NCBI GenBank assembly: GCA_947377285.1
Contig: CANCFT010000003.1
Coordinates: forward strand, 1-64,000
Source: Bacteriovoracaceae bacterium
GTDB lineage: Bacteria; Bdellovibrionota; Bacteriovoracia; Bacteriovoracales; Bacteriovoracaceae
DNA length: 64,000 nucleotides
Direction: 5' to 3'
Below, piece after piece: positions 8,870 to 17,743 of the stretch; within the stretch, counting starts at the first letter, position 1, and each line of letters opens with the position of its first letter. The notes under the pieces are model-generated. The model made no database searches. It was not told the origin of the DNA and saw only the letters and a list, made by a program, of their open reading frames with translations. Both the position numbers and the translations under genes were made by a program.

Positions 8870-9258
8870 TGGCTCAAAATATTCCAGCAGATTTAAAATA
8901 CACGAAAGACCACGAATGGACCAAAGTTGAGGGAGATACTGTAATTATTGGAATTACAGATTTTGCTCAGTCGGCCCTTGGAGACATTGTCTTTGTTGAA
9001 CTTCCAGAGATTGGAAAAACTTTAAATGCTCATCAAACTTTTGGTGTCGTAGAGTCCATTAAATCAGTAAGTGATCTTTATTCTCCAATTTCTGGAACTG
9101 TTGTTGAAGTAAATTCTGGTTTACAAGACACACCAGAACTTTGCAACGCAGAACCATATGGTTCGGCGTGGATGATAAAAGTTAAACTTTCAAATACTTC
9201 CGAAATGAGCGCTCTTTTGTCAGCAAATGATTATCAAAACTTTCTATCAACTTTATAA
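8869..9258 (+). CDS. gcvH: Glycine cleavage system H protein (lipoyl carrier)
   Basis: GcvH carries the aminomethyl group on a lipoyl-lysine between the P, T and L proteins. Lys65 in VESIKSVSDLYSP is the lipoylation site, flanked by the usual VFVELPEIGK and ISGTVVEVN strands. The 129-residue length is standard. Its ATG overlaps the gcvT stop codon (TAATG), indicating coupled translation. A 16-bp inverted repeat downstream probably ends the transcript. Confidence 0.97.
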   Translation: MAQNIPADLKYTKDHEWTKVEGDTVIIGITDFAQSALGDIVFVELPEIGKTLNAHQTFGVVESIKSVSDLYSPISGTVVEVNSGLQDTPELCNAEPYGSAWMIKVKLSNTSEMSALLSANDYQNFLSTL

Positions 9259-9270
9259 TCTTGATATGTA

Positions 9271-9319
9271 AAATTAAAATGACGAATTTTTTATTAAAAT
9301 AATTTCGTCATTTTAATTT
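9271..9319. terminator. Perfect 16-bp inverted repeat after gcvH
   Basis: AAATTAAAATGACGAA at 9271-9286 is the exact reverse complement of 9304-9319, with a 17-base AT-rich loop. It begins 12 bases after the gcvH stop. There is no clear T-run beyond the stem, but the distal stem itself is T-rich, so it could act as a terminator or an mRNA-stabilising hairpin. Confidence 0.6.
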
Positions 9320-9502
9320 ATGCAAGATAATTCTATCAAAATTTAATGCCTTTTTTTATCTTTTAACTCTTTTTTTATATAGTACTGATTGATTTCCTGA
9401 AATTTTTTTTGTTTAAAAAAATCTTTACGAAATTTATTAAAAACTACATACTCAGTTTTATCAAAAGCACTTTAACTTTTTAGAGATAGGATTCACACTA
9501 AT

Positions 9503-9799
9503 ATGATGTCAGATAAACAAGACGCTATTCAGCTTCTAAATACAGCTGTCATTAAGAGCAAAGAAAAAAGAATCAATGCTACTTATGAAGAAAGACTTGC
9601 CAAAATTTGTAATTCACCTGTGATGAATGCATTACTTGCAGCTGTAGATCATCTTTCTGAAGACCAAAAAATGTCAAAAGATCATGCTTCAGTTCAAATC
9701 ATCGAAACAATTCGTGAATTAGATTCAATTTGGAATGACTATGTTTTGATGGAAGGTATTGGCAAATTAAAAGAATTGCTTAAAAATAATATTCACTAA
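9503..9799 (+). CDS. Hypothetical 98-residue helical protein
   Basis: I do not recognise this family. The protein is small, soluble and apparently all-helical, with no signal peptide, no membrane segment and no cysteine pair (one Cys only). Charged helices at both ends flank a hydrophobic middle (SPVMNALLAAVDHL). It has its own AT-rich upstream region of about 180 bases and AGGATT near the start; the second Met (9506) is also possible. It converges on the TonB-like gene with a 4-base overlap. Codon use looks like its neighbours, so I treat it as real. Confidence 0.65.
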   Translation: MMSDKQDAIQLLNTAVIKSKEKRINATYEERLAKICNSPVMNALLAAVDHLSEDQKMSKDHASVQIIETIRELDSIWNDYVLMEGIGKLKELLKNNIH

Positions 9800-10803
9800 C
9801 TTTTTACGACAAATCCCCATTGAATTACGGCCCTGCCACCAATAAGCAAACCTTTCGGAGGGTTTGGAAAAGGGCCAGCTTTGTTAAAGGACTCGATCGC
9901 TGCTTGATCGAGTTCTCTTATTCCGCTAGTTCCATCAATTTTTATATCTAAAATATTTCCATGATCATCTAACGTAACAGTTATTGCAGTTATTAGATTT
10001 TCGCTAGAAGGTAAGCGTCGACCTGATTTGTATAAATTTTTCGCTTTGCTCTGAATGGTGCTACCCCAATATTGCTCTAATCTTTGGCGTATCCGATGAT
10101 AGAAACTATAATATTTAAATTCTGTCGTATTAAGATTAGTCATATCACCCAATGGGACATCTTCAACAAAATCATTATTACTTGCAAATCCACTAATATT
10201 AGCTTTTCCTCGCTCAAGACCAATGGCCGATGGATTTTTAGAAGCTAATGTGTTTTTTTTATTTTGTTCTTCTAAATTTTTTAATTTTTCTTCATCTTCA
10301 ATTTTATCAATATGGATTGTGCCTAATTCGCTTAAGGTCATAGTTTTAGGTATTTCATGCTTTCTTTTTTCAAGTTTAGATTTTTTAACTAATGTCTCTT
10401 GAGTTTTATCTGTAGAAGCCAAAGAGCCTTCTTTAATTCCTAGACCAGCTTCTTTAAAGGAACCATTTTTAAGAGCAATAGTTTGTCGATCAAAGGTTTG
10501 ATCTGATTCTCCAGCAAATCGAGAGCTTTTGGGTTGAACTTTTTTACCATTTAATTCATTCGCAACAATTTGTTTTTTTTGAGCAACTTTAATAGCTAGG
10601 AGTTGTTTGTGGGTAATAAATTTTACTGAATCAAGTTTAACAGATTGGGCATTTCTGATTTTTTGAGCTAAATCTGCACTCACTTTAGATTCTTCAATGT
10701 TTTTAGACTTATAAAAATAGTAAGAGCTTACTGCTATATGGAAAACTAGCGATAGCATAAGCGCGACAGGGTAGCGAGATCGATCCTTCATAGATAGCTT
10801 CAT
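9796..10803 (-). CDS. TonB-like energy transducer or envelope-spanning protein
   Basis: The 335-residue protein has one N-terminal membrane anchor (about residues 12-32, VALMLSLVFHIAVSSYYFY), a long charged periplasmic stretch rich in Lys and Gln, and a C-terminal TonB_C-type domain with ITVTLDDHGNILDIKIDGTSG and the closing PFPNPPKGLLIGGRAVIQW. Such proteins couple inner-membrane ExbB/ExbD-type motors to outer-membrane partners. No exbB/exbD is nearby, so the motor is encoded elsewhere. AAGGAAG precedes the ATG. The specific receptor or process served cannot be told; gliding-motility relatives also carry this domain. Confidence 0.8.
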   Translation of the reverse strand: MKLSMKDRSRYPVALMLSLVFHIAVSSYYFYKSKNIEESKVSADLAQKIRNAQSVKLDSVKFITHKQLLAIKVAQKKQIVANELNGKKVQPKSSRFAGESDQTFDRQTIALKNGSFKEAGLGIKEGSLASTDKTQETLVKKSKLEKRKHEIPKTMTLSELGTIHIDKIEDEEKLKNLEEQNKKNTLASKNPSAIGLERGKANISGFASNNDFVEDVPLGDMTNLNTTEFKYYSFYHRIRQRLEQYWGSTIQSKAKNLYKSGRRLPSSENLITAITVTLDDHGNILDIKIDGTSGIRELDQAAIESFNKAGPFPNPPKGLLIGGRAVIQWGFVVKS

Positions 10804-10814
10804 TTTTCTTCCTT

Positions 10815-10847
10815 AAAAAACTTAGATAAAGTTTTCATAACTTTATC
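10815..10847 (-). terminator. Rho-independent terminator between PBP1A and TonB-like genes
   Basis: GATAAAGTT at 10825-10833 pairs perfectly with AACTTTATC at 10839-10847 around a 5-base loop. On the minus strand the stem is followed after 4 bases by six Ts. It would end transcripts from the PBP1A side just ahead of the TonB-like ribosome site, or attenuate them. Confidence 0.55.
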
Positions 10848-10913
10848 GGCAAATGGGAAGAAAAAGATTAAGTCTCGATTACTTTTAAAACAGCAATTGA
10901 GCATAAAAATCAA

Positions 10914-13589
10914 TTATTGATTTTCAAAATATTCATCATCACCAAGTGGTCGGGCCTTAACTGGACTTCCTGCCCCGGGTACTTCAGAGGTTTGTTCTGT
11001 CGCCTCTGCAAAAGACTCTAAAATAGCTCCTGGCGAATTAGGCGCTGCTTTTCGTCCAGTTTCCTTATCAATCCATTCCTGCACTATTCCGCTTGGAACT
11101 TCAAATGGCTGATCACCAAATTTTTTTATATTTGCACGCATGTATTCTTTCCAAACGGGTAGAACTGCTCTTGCTCCAGTTTCACCATGTCCCAACGTTT
11201 TATTGTCATCGAAGCCACTCCAAACAGCAGTGACTACGTTAGAAGTAAATCCTACAAACCAAGCATCAATAAAGTCATTAGTCGTTCCTGTTTTACCTGC
11301 AATATTCGGACTCAAATCTCTGGCCGAAGCTGCTGTTCCAGAAGTAACAACTCCCTTCATAAGATTAGTCATCACAAATGCTAACCGTGGGTCGTAAACT
11401 TGTTTATCAACTAAGTTTTTTTGAAAAGGATTATTAGCTGCCAAAGAGTTTGTCTCTTTTTTATCTAAGACATTCTCACCTGGAATTTTCATGTCTTTTT
11501 CAACTTCATTTACAATATATTTTTTTCCATCACGATCGACAACAGAAAGAATCGCTTTTGGAGTAACAAACTTCCCCCCATTCGGGTAAATCGCATAAGT
11601 TGTTACTAAGTCACGAGGACTTACTCCAAAAGTTCCGAGTGCTATACTCAGGTTATTATCCAATTTTGCATTAAAACCAATTCGGTCTACAAATTTTAAA
11701 ATTGTTCCTACTCCTACTTTGTCGGCCATTTTAATTGTAGGAATATTTCTTGATTCTTCTAATGCCGTCCTCATAGTAACCGGACCTTTGTAATCTCCCT
11801 CGTAGTTTTTTGGTTTCCAACTAGAAGCTGAATCAAAACCAGGCATTGCTTCTGGTGTATCCATGATAATAGTTGCTGGATTATAGCCATGTTCTAGTGC
11901 TGCAGAATAAAGAATTGGTTTGAACGATGATCCTGGTTGTCGCTTTGCTTGAATTACCCTATTAAACTTAGAAGTTTTAAAATCACTACCACCTACATAA
12001 CTAATAATTTCTCCCGAACGCACGTCCATTGAAAATAAAGCACCTTGTACTTCTGCAACTTGGTCAAGAAGTGCAACGATAAATTTTTGATTTTTTATTG
12101 CAGATGAATTTTTTGTTTTATTTAAATTAATTAATGCATCTTTTCCCAAATATCCAATAATTGATGCCGACTTTTTCGTCATTTGGACATGGATTAAATC
12201 ACCTACTTTTAAAATAGTTGAAGGCTTAGATACCTCTTGAAAATAAGATGTATTTTCACTAATACTTCTTTTATGGGCCCATTTAAAATTTTCAAATGGA
12301 ATAATTCCAGGAGAACCTGCCAAGGAAATATAAATCAATTTTGACAAGTCATCGATTTTTACAACGACAGCTTCATATTGTGTATTCAGTTCAAGTACAT
12401 TGACTAAGTTATCTTCTTCTCTCAAACCTGATATAAAGTTTTCATCTGAAAATGATGCTCGATATTTTTTTTCTTCATCTTTCATTTTGTCATAATTTTT
12501 CTCGTTGAAATCGAATTCATAAATCTTCTCATGAGCATCATTTATTGAGAAAAACTGAGATCTTTTTTTGAAAATATTTCGTCGATTCTCTTTTTCAAAC
12601 CTTGAGAATTCTTCATTACTAATATGAGCAAATGGCCCTTTGAATCCTTGGCGTTTATCTATTTCTTTAATTCCTCGTGCAACTTGTTCCTCTGCAACTT
12701 TTTGAAGTTCCCAGTCAAGAGATGTTTTTATTTTGTATCCATCAATTAAAAAAGAATCTTCCCCAACTGAATCCACTACTTTTTGTCTAACCCATTCTGT
12801 AAAGTAACCAGCTTTTAATTCTTCCTCTTTAGTGTGGTAAATAGTTTTTTCAATTAACGCTTGATCATGCTGTGCCTTAGTAATTTTTCCCAATTTAAAC
12901 ATACGCTCGAGTACATAATGCTGACGTTTTCTAGCGGCCTGAGGATTTACATAAGGAGAATATTTCCCAGGTGCAACCAATAGTCCCGCAAGCATTGCTG
13001 CTTCTGCTGGAGTTATATCTTTTAATTCTTTATTATAATAACCATGAGCTGCTGCTTTAATGCCGTAAAATCCACCGCCAAGATAAACTTGATTTAAATA
13101 GAGGTATAAAATTTCTTTTTTATTCAATTTCTCTTCTATTCTTTGGGCAAGAATAAAATCTTTTACTTTTCTTGTTATTGATCTCTCAGAACTTAACAGA
13201 AGAGATTTCGCAACCTGTTGAGTGATTGTACTTCCCCCTTGAACAACTTTACCTGCTTTAAAATTTGCAAACATTGCACGGGCTAAGCCAAAATAATCAA
13301 CTCCAGAATGTTCAAAAAACTTATCATCCTCGGCTGATAAAAAGGCATCTACAACTCTAGCTGGAACATCTTTTATTTCAACAATTTCTCTTTTTTCCAA
13401 CCCAAGTTCAGCTAAGAGATATCCATCTTTAGAATATATTTGAGAAGCAAGATTTGGTTTGTAATCTTGAAGTTTATCAATCTTGGGCAAATCAAGATTA
13501 AAGTATGTAAATACAACTGCTGCTGTAATTCCAGAAATAAATGCTAACCCTAACAAGGTAAGTAATACTTTAAAAATAAGACCTTTCAT
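10914..13589 (-). CDS. mrcA: Penicillin-binding protein 1A (glycosyltransferase/transpeptidase)
   Basis: This class A PBP polymerises and cross-links peptidoglycan. An N-terminal anchor (about 7-30) is followed by the GT51 domain with SAEDDKFFEHSGVDYFG (catalytic Glu), GGSTITQQVAK and KKEILYLYLNQVYLG. A long OB-like insertion of about 200 residues separates it from the transpeptidase domain, which has GSSFKP (SxxK, Ser554), a SRN triad and KTGTT (Lys766). The 891-residue length and insertion match PBP1a (PonA/MrcA). It is preceded by the patatin-like lipoprotein, whose stop codon abuts its start, so the two are probably co-translated. Confidence 0.95.
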   Translation of the reverse strand: MKGLIFKVLLTLLGLAFISGITAAVVFTYFNLDLPKIDKLQDYKPNLASQIYSKDGYLLAELGLEKREIVEIKDVPARVVDAFLSAEDDKFFEHSGVDYFGLARAMFANFKAGKVVQGGSTITQQVAKSLLLSSERSITRKVKDFILAQRIEEKLNKKEILYLYLNQVYLGGGFYGIKAAAHGYYNKELKDITPAEAAMLAGLLVAPGKYSPYVNPQAARKRQHYVLERMFKLGKITKAQHDQALIEKTIYHTKEEELKAGYFTEWVRQKVVDSVGEDSFLIDGYKIKTSLDWELQKVAEEQVARGIKEIDKRQGFKGPFAHISNEEFSRFEKENRRNIFKKRSQFFSINDAHEKIYEFDFNEKNYDKMKDEEKKYRASFSDENFISGLREEDNLVNVLELNTQYEAVVVKIDDLSKLIYISLAGSPGIIPFENFKWAHKRSISENTSYFQEVSKPSTILKVGDLIHVQMTKKSASIIGYLGKDALINLNKTKNSSAIKNQKFIVALLDQVAEVQGALFSMDVRSGEIISYVGGSDFKTSKFNRVIQAKRQPGSSFKPILYSAALEHGYNPATIIMDTPEAMPGFDSASSWKPKNYEGDYKGPVTMRTALEESRNIPTIKMADKVGVGTILKFVDRIGFNAKLDNNLSIALGTFGVSPRDLVTTYAIYPNGGKFVTPKAILSVVDRDGKKYIVNEVEKDMKIPGENVLDKKETNSLAANNPFQKNLVDKQVYDPRLAFVMTNLMKGVVTSGTAASARDLSPNIAGKTGTTNDFIDAWFVGFTSNVVTAVWSGFDDNKTLGHGETGARAVLPVWKEYMRANIKKFGDQPFEVPSGIVQEWIDKETGRKAAPNSPGAILESFAEATEQTSEVPGAGSPVKARPLGDDEYFENQ

Positions 13590-14626
13590 TATTCATTTCC
13601 TAAATGGGGTAAGCTTTCTGCTTTGACTTGTATTTTCTTCTGTATGAGTGGTGATTGTTTTTGCATATAAACGTACGACTTCTGTAGAAACAGAGGTCCC
13701 TCATTAGTTGAATCTAGATTCATCATTGAGAGAGGTAAGGTAACAACATAGTCGAAGTCTTTCTTTTCTAATCTTATTTTATTAACAATTTTTTGATATA
13801 CACTATTTAAAAATTCATTCGATGATTCGATATGAAAAGTTCCGCCTAAAACATCAACTGCTATTGTAAACTCGGCACCAAGCTGTTTGAGCAATCTGGC
13901 ATTGAAAACTTCATTTTCAAATGCTGCAGAATATTTTTGATTTTTTGACTCTAAAATATTATTTGAAAGTTTTAAGTTAAGTAATAATAAATCTCGAATA
14001 TTACCTTTGTCGAAATAGTATGTTTTTTTAGTGATATTGTCATAAAGTGTAATGTAGAATTTCTTTTTAGTGTCTTGTATGTTTTGATTTTTAAATTTAA
14101 CTAAAAGTTTTTCATCAACTTCACTTAACCAATCTTTTTCGTACAATTTATTTTTTTTCTTTTCTTTAAAATATTTATAAAAATTCCATTCAATTACTTC
14201 CGGTGTCATTCCAATTGAATACATTGCAGCAACAATTGCTCCAAAGCCAGTTCCTGTTACTATTTCAGGAATAAGATTCTGTCTCTCTAAAACTTTTAAA
14301 AAAGAAACGTAATTTAATGTTCTATACAATCCTGGCCCAAAGCTTAATCCAATTTTCAATTTTTTATTTTCAATGTGATTTGTTTCTGCGCTTGATGGAT
14401 TATTTGAATAAATATCTCCACCTCTGTCACCGACACGCACAGTTTCTTCTTGGGGAGTAACATCAACCTTAGTGCCGGTTGAATGTTCATTTATGTCTAA
14501 ATCAACTTGATCATGGTTTATCTTGCTGCCTGAATTCCTTTTTGATTCAAGGCCATTGATATTTTTAATTGATGAACAACTATTGATAAAAAATATTATT
14601 ATTATGAGTATTAATGATTTGGACAT
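13589..14626 (-). CDS. Patatin-like lipoprotein lacking the catalytic Ser and Asp
   Basis: A signal peptide ends in a lipobox, FINSC, with Cys17 as the lipid site. After a disordered stretch (20-88) a patatin-like domain begins: KIGLSFGPGLYRTL replaces the usual GGGxRG oxyanion loop, and TGTGFGAIVAAMYSIGMTP aligns with the nucleophile elbow. In active patatins the elbow is GxSxG; here it reads GTGFG, so Gly127 takes the place of serine. The normal DGG before the ARLL..LGAEFTIAVDV strand is also missing. I infer a non-enzymatic, outer-membrane-facing protein. Its end overlaps the PBP1A start by one base, suggesting a role linked to wall synthesis, but that is inference. Confidence 0.75.
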   Translation of the reverse strand: MSKSLILIIIIFFINSCSSIKNINGLESKRNSGSKINHDQVDLDINEHSTGTKVDVTPQEETVRVGDRGGDIYSNNPSSAETNHIENKKLKIGLSFGPGLYRTLNYVSFLKVLERQNLIPEIVTGTGFGAIVAAMYSIGMTPEVIEWNFYKYFKEKKKNKLYEKDWLSEVDEKLLVKFKNQNIQDTKKKFYITLYDNITKKTYYFDKGNIRDLLLLNLKLSNNILESKNQKYSAAFENEVFNARLLKQLGAEFTIAVDVLGGTFHIESSNEFLNSVYQKIVNKIRLEKKDFDYVVTLPLSMMNLDSTNEGPLFLQKSYVYMQKQSPLIQKKIQVKAESLPHLGNE

Positions 14627-14634
14627 TTCTTACC

Positions 14635-14841
14635 TTAAATTTCTTCTTCTTTTAAACTCTCAGTTAATATCACAATCTTTTTTTCTGCAATTGAAAGCTG
14701 ATCTTTACATTCTTTATAAAGTTTAGTTCCAATTTCAAATTGCTCTAGACTTTGTTCAAGACCAACGTCACCCGATTCTAATTTACTGACAATAGATTCT
14801 AATTCTTTTAAAGATTCTTCGAAGTTTTTTTTCTTAGTCAT
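14635..14841 (-). CDS. xseB: Exodeoxyribonuclease VII small subunit
   Basis: XseB is the short helical subunit that coats XseA in the single-strand-specific exonuclease VII. The 68 residues match the family along their length: NFEESLKELESIVSKLESGDVGLEQSLEQFEIGTKLYKEC. It precedes the patatin-like gene by 8 bases. xseA is not in the window, so the subunits are encoded apart. Confidence 0.93.
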   Translation of the reverse strand: MTKKKNFEESLKELESIVSKLESGDVGLEQSLEQFEIGTKLYKECKDQLSIAEKKIVILTESLKEEEI

Positions 14842-15105
14842 TAATTACCTCAATTTAAAATCACATTAACCGATTAAGTTAGACCTGTAATATGTGTCAA
14901 AAAATCCACGCATAATGGAATTTTATTCCGTGCCCTCGAGCTTCTTTTTAATTATTTCTTCCTTAATAAGGTACATTATCAATGACTTACTTGGAAGCCA
15001 TTTCAGAGGGACAATTTTTCCTATGTAGGGAATTTGGCACTATGCACGTTATAGTTGATTGAGAGTCTATGAAGAAAAAATGAATCTTCATTTAGGAGCA
15101 TTGAA

Positions 15106-15939
15106 TTGAGAGAACTTTGGGTGCCTTTATCTGGTGCGATTGCTCAGCAAAGAAATGTTGAAACAATAGCTAATAATGTTGCGAATGCAAACACTCCCGG
15201 TTTTAAAAAGGAGCAAGTTGTATTTAAAGAATATTTAGCTGCACTTGAAAAGGGTGAAGCTCAAATAGATCTTCCACAAAAGGAATGGAAGCCTGAAGAT
15301 TTTTATCGCAGCTATAATGGAGAAGATTCATTTGTTAAAGTTGATGGATCTTATACGCTTCACGAACAAGGCCAACTGTCACCAACGGGCAATGCATTCG
15401 ACAATGCACTCAATGGACCTGGTTTTTTTGAAGTTTTAACACCAAATGGTGTTCGTTTTACACGCAAAGGTAACTTTAGTATTAACAATGATGGAAAACT
15501 TGTAACAGATCAGGGCTTTTTACTTTTAAGTAAACAACCCGCTCCTGTCGTTGGTGCAGATGGTAAATTAACACTCACAACTTCGCCAGAATCAAGAGCA
15601 ATTAACGTTGGAAATAATAAATTTTCAATAAATTTAGATGGTGAAGTTTTTAGTGGCCCAAATAAAACAGCAGATTTATCGCTCGTAGAATTTGCCGATG
15701 TTCATTCTTTAAAAAAAGAAGGAAATTCACTCTTTATTAATACAAATCAACTAAATGTTAAATCGGGCAATGGTAAAACAAGTGTTCATCAAGGCTTTGT
15801 TGAGCAATCAAATGTTAATGCTGTATCTGAAATGTCATCTCTAATAAATGCAAATCGAAACTTTGAATCAATTCAAAGAGTCATAAAAACATACGATACA
15901 ATGAGTGGAAAAGCCGTTAATGAAATTTCTAAATTTTAA
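15106..15939 (+). CDS. flgF: Flagellar basal-body rod protein FlgF
   Basis: FlgF is a proximal rod protein exported by the flagellar type III system. The N-terminus LSGAIAQQRNVETIANNVANANTPGFKK is the rod/hook family motif, and the C-terminus FVEQSNVNAVSEMSSLINANRNFESIQRVI is the matching coiled-coil helix. The start is TTG, well placed behind TAGGAG. The 277-residue size fits FlgF. It opens a plus-strand run of ten flagellar genes; no earlier rod gene (flgB, flgC) is adjacent. Confidence 0.9.
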   Translation: MRELWVPLSGAIAQQRNVETIANNVANANTPGFKKEQVVFKEYLAALEKGEAQIDLPQKEWKPEDFYRSYNGEDSFVKVDGSYTLHEQGQLSPTGNAFDNALNGPGFFEVLTPNGVRFTRKGNFSINNDGKLVTDQGFLLLSKQPAPVVGADGKLTLTTSPESRAINVGNNKFSINLDGEVFSGPNKTADLSLVEFADVHSLKKEGNSLFINTNQLNVKSGNGKTSVHQGFVEQSNVNAVSEMSSLINANRNFESIQRVIKTYDTMSGKAVNEISKF

Positions 15940-16028
15940 TACGTACGAGGTATAGACTGAAAAAAAGAGCAACTATAAAAATCACTCCTATTTTATTGAG
16001 TATTTTTTTATTTCCTGAAGCTAATGCC

Positions 16029-16814
16029 ATGATGAAAGCATTAAGTACGGCTGCATCTGGAATGTCTGCTCAAGAAACATACGTAAGCACTATTTCTAAC
16101 AATATTGCAAACGTTAATACTGTCGGCTTTAAGCGTGGTCGAACAGAGATTGATGATCTTGGTTATGAAACAATCCAAGAGCCAGGTGCACGTTCATCAG
16201 CATCAACTAATTATAATGTCGGAACTCAAATTGGTTCTGGAGCGAGAGTATCTGCAATAAGAAAAGAATTTACCATGGGGAGTCCGCAAATCACCAACAA
16301 TCCTTTTGACTTGATGGTAAATGGAGAAGGGTTTTTTGGAATTATTATGCCAAATGGTGAATTAAAATTTACCAGAGATGGCTCATTTAATGTTGATGCC
16401 CAGGGTGTGCTTGTTAACAAGCAAGGCTATAAAGTCTATCCTGGATTCAATTTTCCCCCAAATACTTCTAGTGTAATGATTGCTGAAAATGGAAAAGCTG
16501 AGGCATTTGTTAAAGGCCAAACTGAACCTACAAATGTCGGTCAAATTCCAGTATTTACTTTTGTTAACTCGGTTGGATTAAAATCTTCAGGGTCAAATCT
16601 CTACCAAGTTTCACTATCGAGTGGACAACCCGTTCAAGCAATTGCAGGTGAAAATAATTCTGGAGTAATTATGCAAGGAGCACTAGAAGCTTCAAATGTA
16701 AGTCCAATGGCAGAAATGACTGACCTAATTCGAGCTCAGCGTGCCTATGAAATGAACTCAAAAGTTATGGGTGTTGCAGATCAAATGATGCAGACAATTA
16801 ACAACATAAGATAA
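16029..16814 (+). CDS. flgG: Flagellar distal rod protein FlgG
   Basis: FlgG forms the distal rod. From the ATG at 16029 it reads MMKALSTAASGMSAQETYVSTISNNIANVNTVGFK in the canonical way, and it ends with the usual NVSPMAEMTDLIRAQRAYEMNSKVM helix. The choice of start is open. The frame stays open upstream: a TTG at 15996 (the track choice) and, further up, a CTG at 15957 behind GAGG would add a stretch that looks like a Sec signal peptide ending ANA just before MMKAL. I give the canonical start because FlgG normally leaves by type III export, and flag the extension as a finding. Confidence 0.9.
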   Translation: MMKALSTAASGMSAQETYVSTISNNIANVNTVGFKRGRTEIDDLGYETIQEPGARSSASTNYNVGTQIGSGARVSAIRKEFTMGSPQITNNPFDLMVNGEGFFGIIMPNGELKFTRDGSFNVDAQGVLVNKQGYKVYPGFNFPPNTSSVMIAENGKAEAFVKGQTEPTNVGQIPVFTFVNSVGLKSSGSNLYQVSLSSGQPVQAIAGENNSGVIMQGALEASNVSPMAEMTDLIRAQRAYEMNSKVMGVADQMMQTINNIR

Positions 16815-16819
16815 ATTAT

Positions 16820-17743
16820 ATGAAGTTAAAAATTATTTTTTGCCTTTTTCTACAAATTGCTTCAACAGTGATGGCCCAAGAGGCAAACTCACCTGAACTC
16901 ACTTGCAATTTGGAATTGTATTCTAAAGTTTACAGACTAGAAATAAATCAAAACTTATCGAATGAAGATATTGTTTTCAAATCAAACTGCTCTGTTTTAA
17001 TTTTAAATAAAATTTCACAATTAATTTCAACTTCTAGCGGGACTGTTGGAACAGATTTTATAAAACGTGAAATTGCTAAAGAATTTAAAAACCAGAAAAT
17101 AGAAATAATCCCTAGAAAACTTACTTTACTAGATTTTAATTCCTCCTTAAAAGAGCTACTGACAAATAATTCGAATCTATATTTCTTAAATACAAAATCA
17201 TTAAATTCGTTAAAAAGCATTGGTCTTCTTGATGGAGAACAACTTAAAGCAAGTTGTGACAGTTGCAATAACTATGGTGAAAAAAATATAAAAGTTGATA
17301 TTTTTCGTCCCACTGAAAGTAAGTCGAGAGCACTATGGTTTTCTTCTACTGTTATGGCCAAAGTTAAAGTTTACAAGGCAAAAAGAAATTTAAGTTACCA
17401 ACAAAAATCCCTTGAAGAAGTAGATTTTTATATTGATGAAATTTTTTCAAGTAATCCTGACAACAGTTTAACTTCTTTAAATAATATACAATTCTACAAG
17501 ACTAATAAAAACATTCTTCAGGGCTCAGTCGTTTCTAACTTAGACCTGCAGCCATTGAATCTAGTTAATTACGGGACACCGGTAAGTGTAACTTTGAAAA
17601 ATCAAAACATTAATCTTCAACGAACTGCGATGCCAGCTCGTTCTGCATTTTTTGGAGAAGTCATTGAATTAAGAAATCCTAATAACAATAAAATCATTGC
17701 TGGAAAAGTTGTCGATTTTAACAAAGTGGTAATTGAATTATGA
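16820..17743 (+). CDS. flgA: Flagellar P-ring assembly chaperone FlgA
   Basis: FlgA is a periplasmic chaperone needed to build the P ring from FlgI. A Sec signal peptide (about 1-19, ending VMA) is followed by a poorly conserved N-terminal half and a C-terminal SAF-type domain, with GSVVSNLDLQPLNLVNYGTPVSV and the terminal AGKVVDFNKVVIEL. At 307 residues it is somewhat longer than E. coli FlgA (219). Its stop overlaps the flgH start by 4 bases. Position between flgG and flgH supports the call. Confidence 0.85.
   Translation: MKLKIIFCLFLQIASTVMAQEANSPELTCNLELYSKVYRLEINQNLSNEDIVFKSNCSVLILNKISQLISTSSGTVGTDFIKREIAKEFKNQKIEIIPRKLTLLDFNSSLKELLTNNSNLYFLNTKSLNSLKSIGLLDGEQLKASCDSCNNYGEKNIKVDIFRPTESKSRALWFSSTVMAKVKVYKAKRNLSYQQKSLEEVDFYIDEIFSSNPDNSLTSLNNIQFYKTNKNILQGSVVSNLDLQPLNLVNYGTPVSVTLKNQNINLQRTAMPARSAFFGEVIELRNPNNNKIIAGKVVDFNKVVIEL

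Noticed and set aside
9320-9502. T-rich stretch as a mobile-element remnant
   Set aside because: It has no terminal repeats or reading frame and is ordinary AT-rich intergenic DNA upstream of the 98-codon gene.
11140-11397. Plus-strand ORFs opposite PBP1A (11140 and 11187)
   Set aside because: Both are shadows of the transpeptidase domain coding sequence and lack ribosome sites.
15033-15050. Possible sigma-54 promoter ahead of flgF (TTGGCAC followed by TATGCACGTT)
   Set aside because: The -24 part is perfect, but the -12 element shows GT where GC is expected, so I did not list it as a feature.
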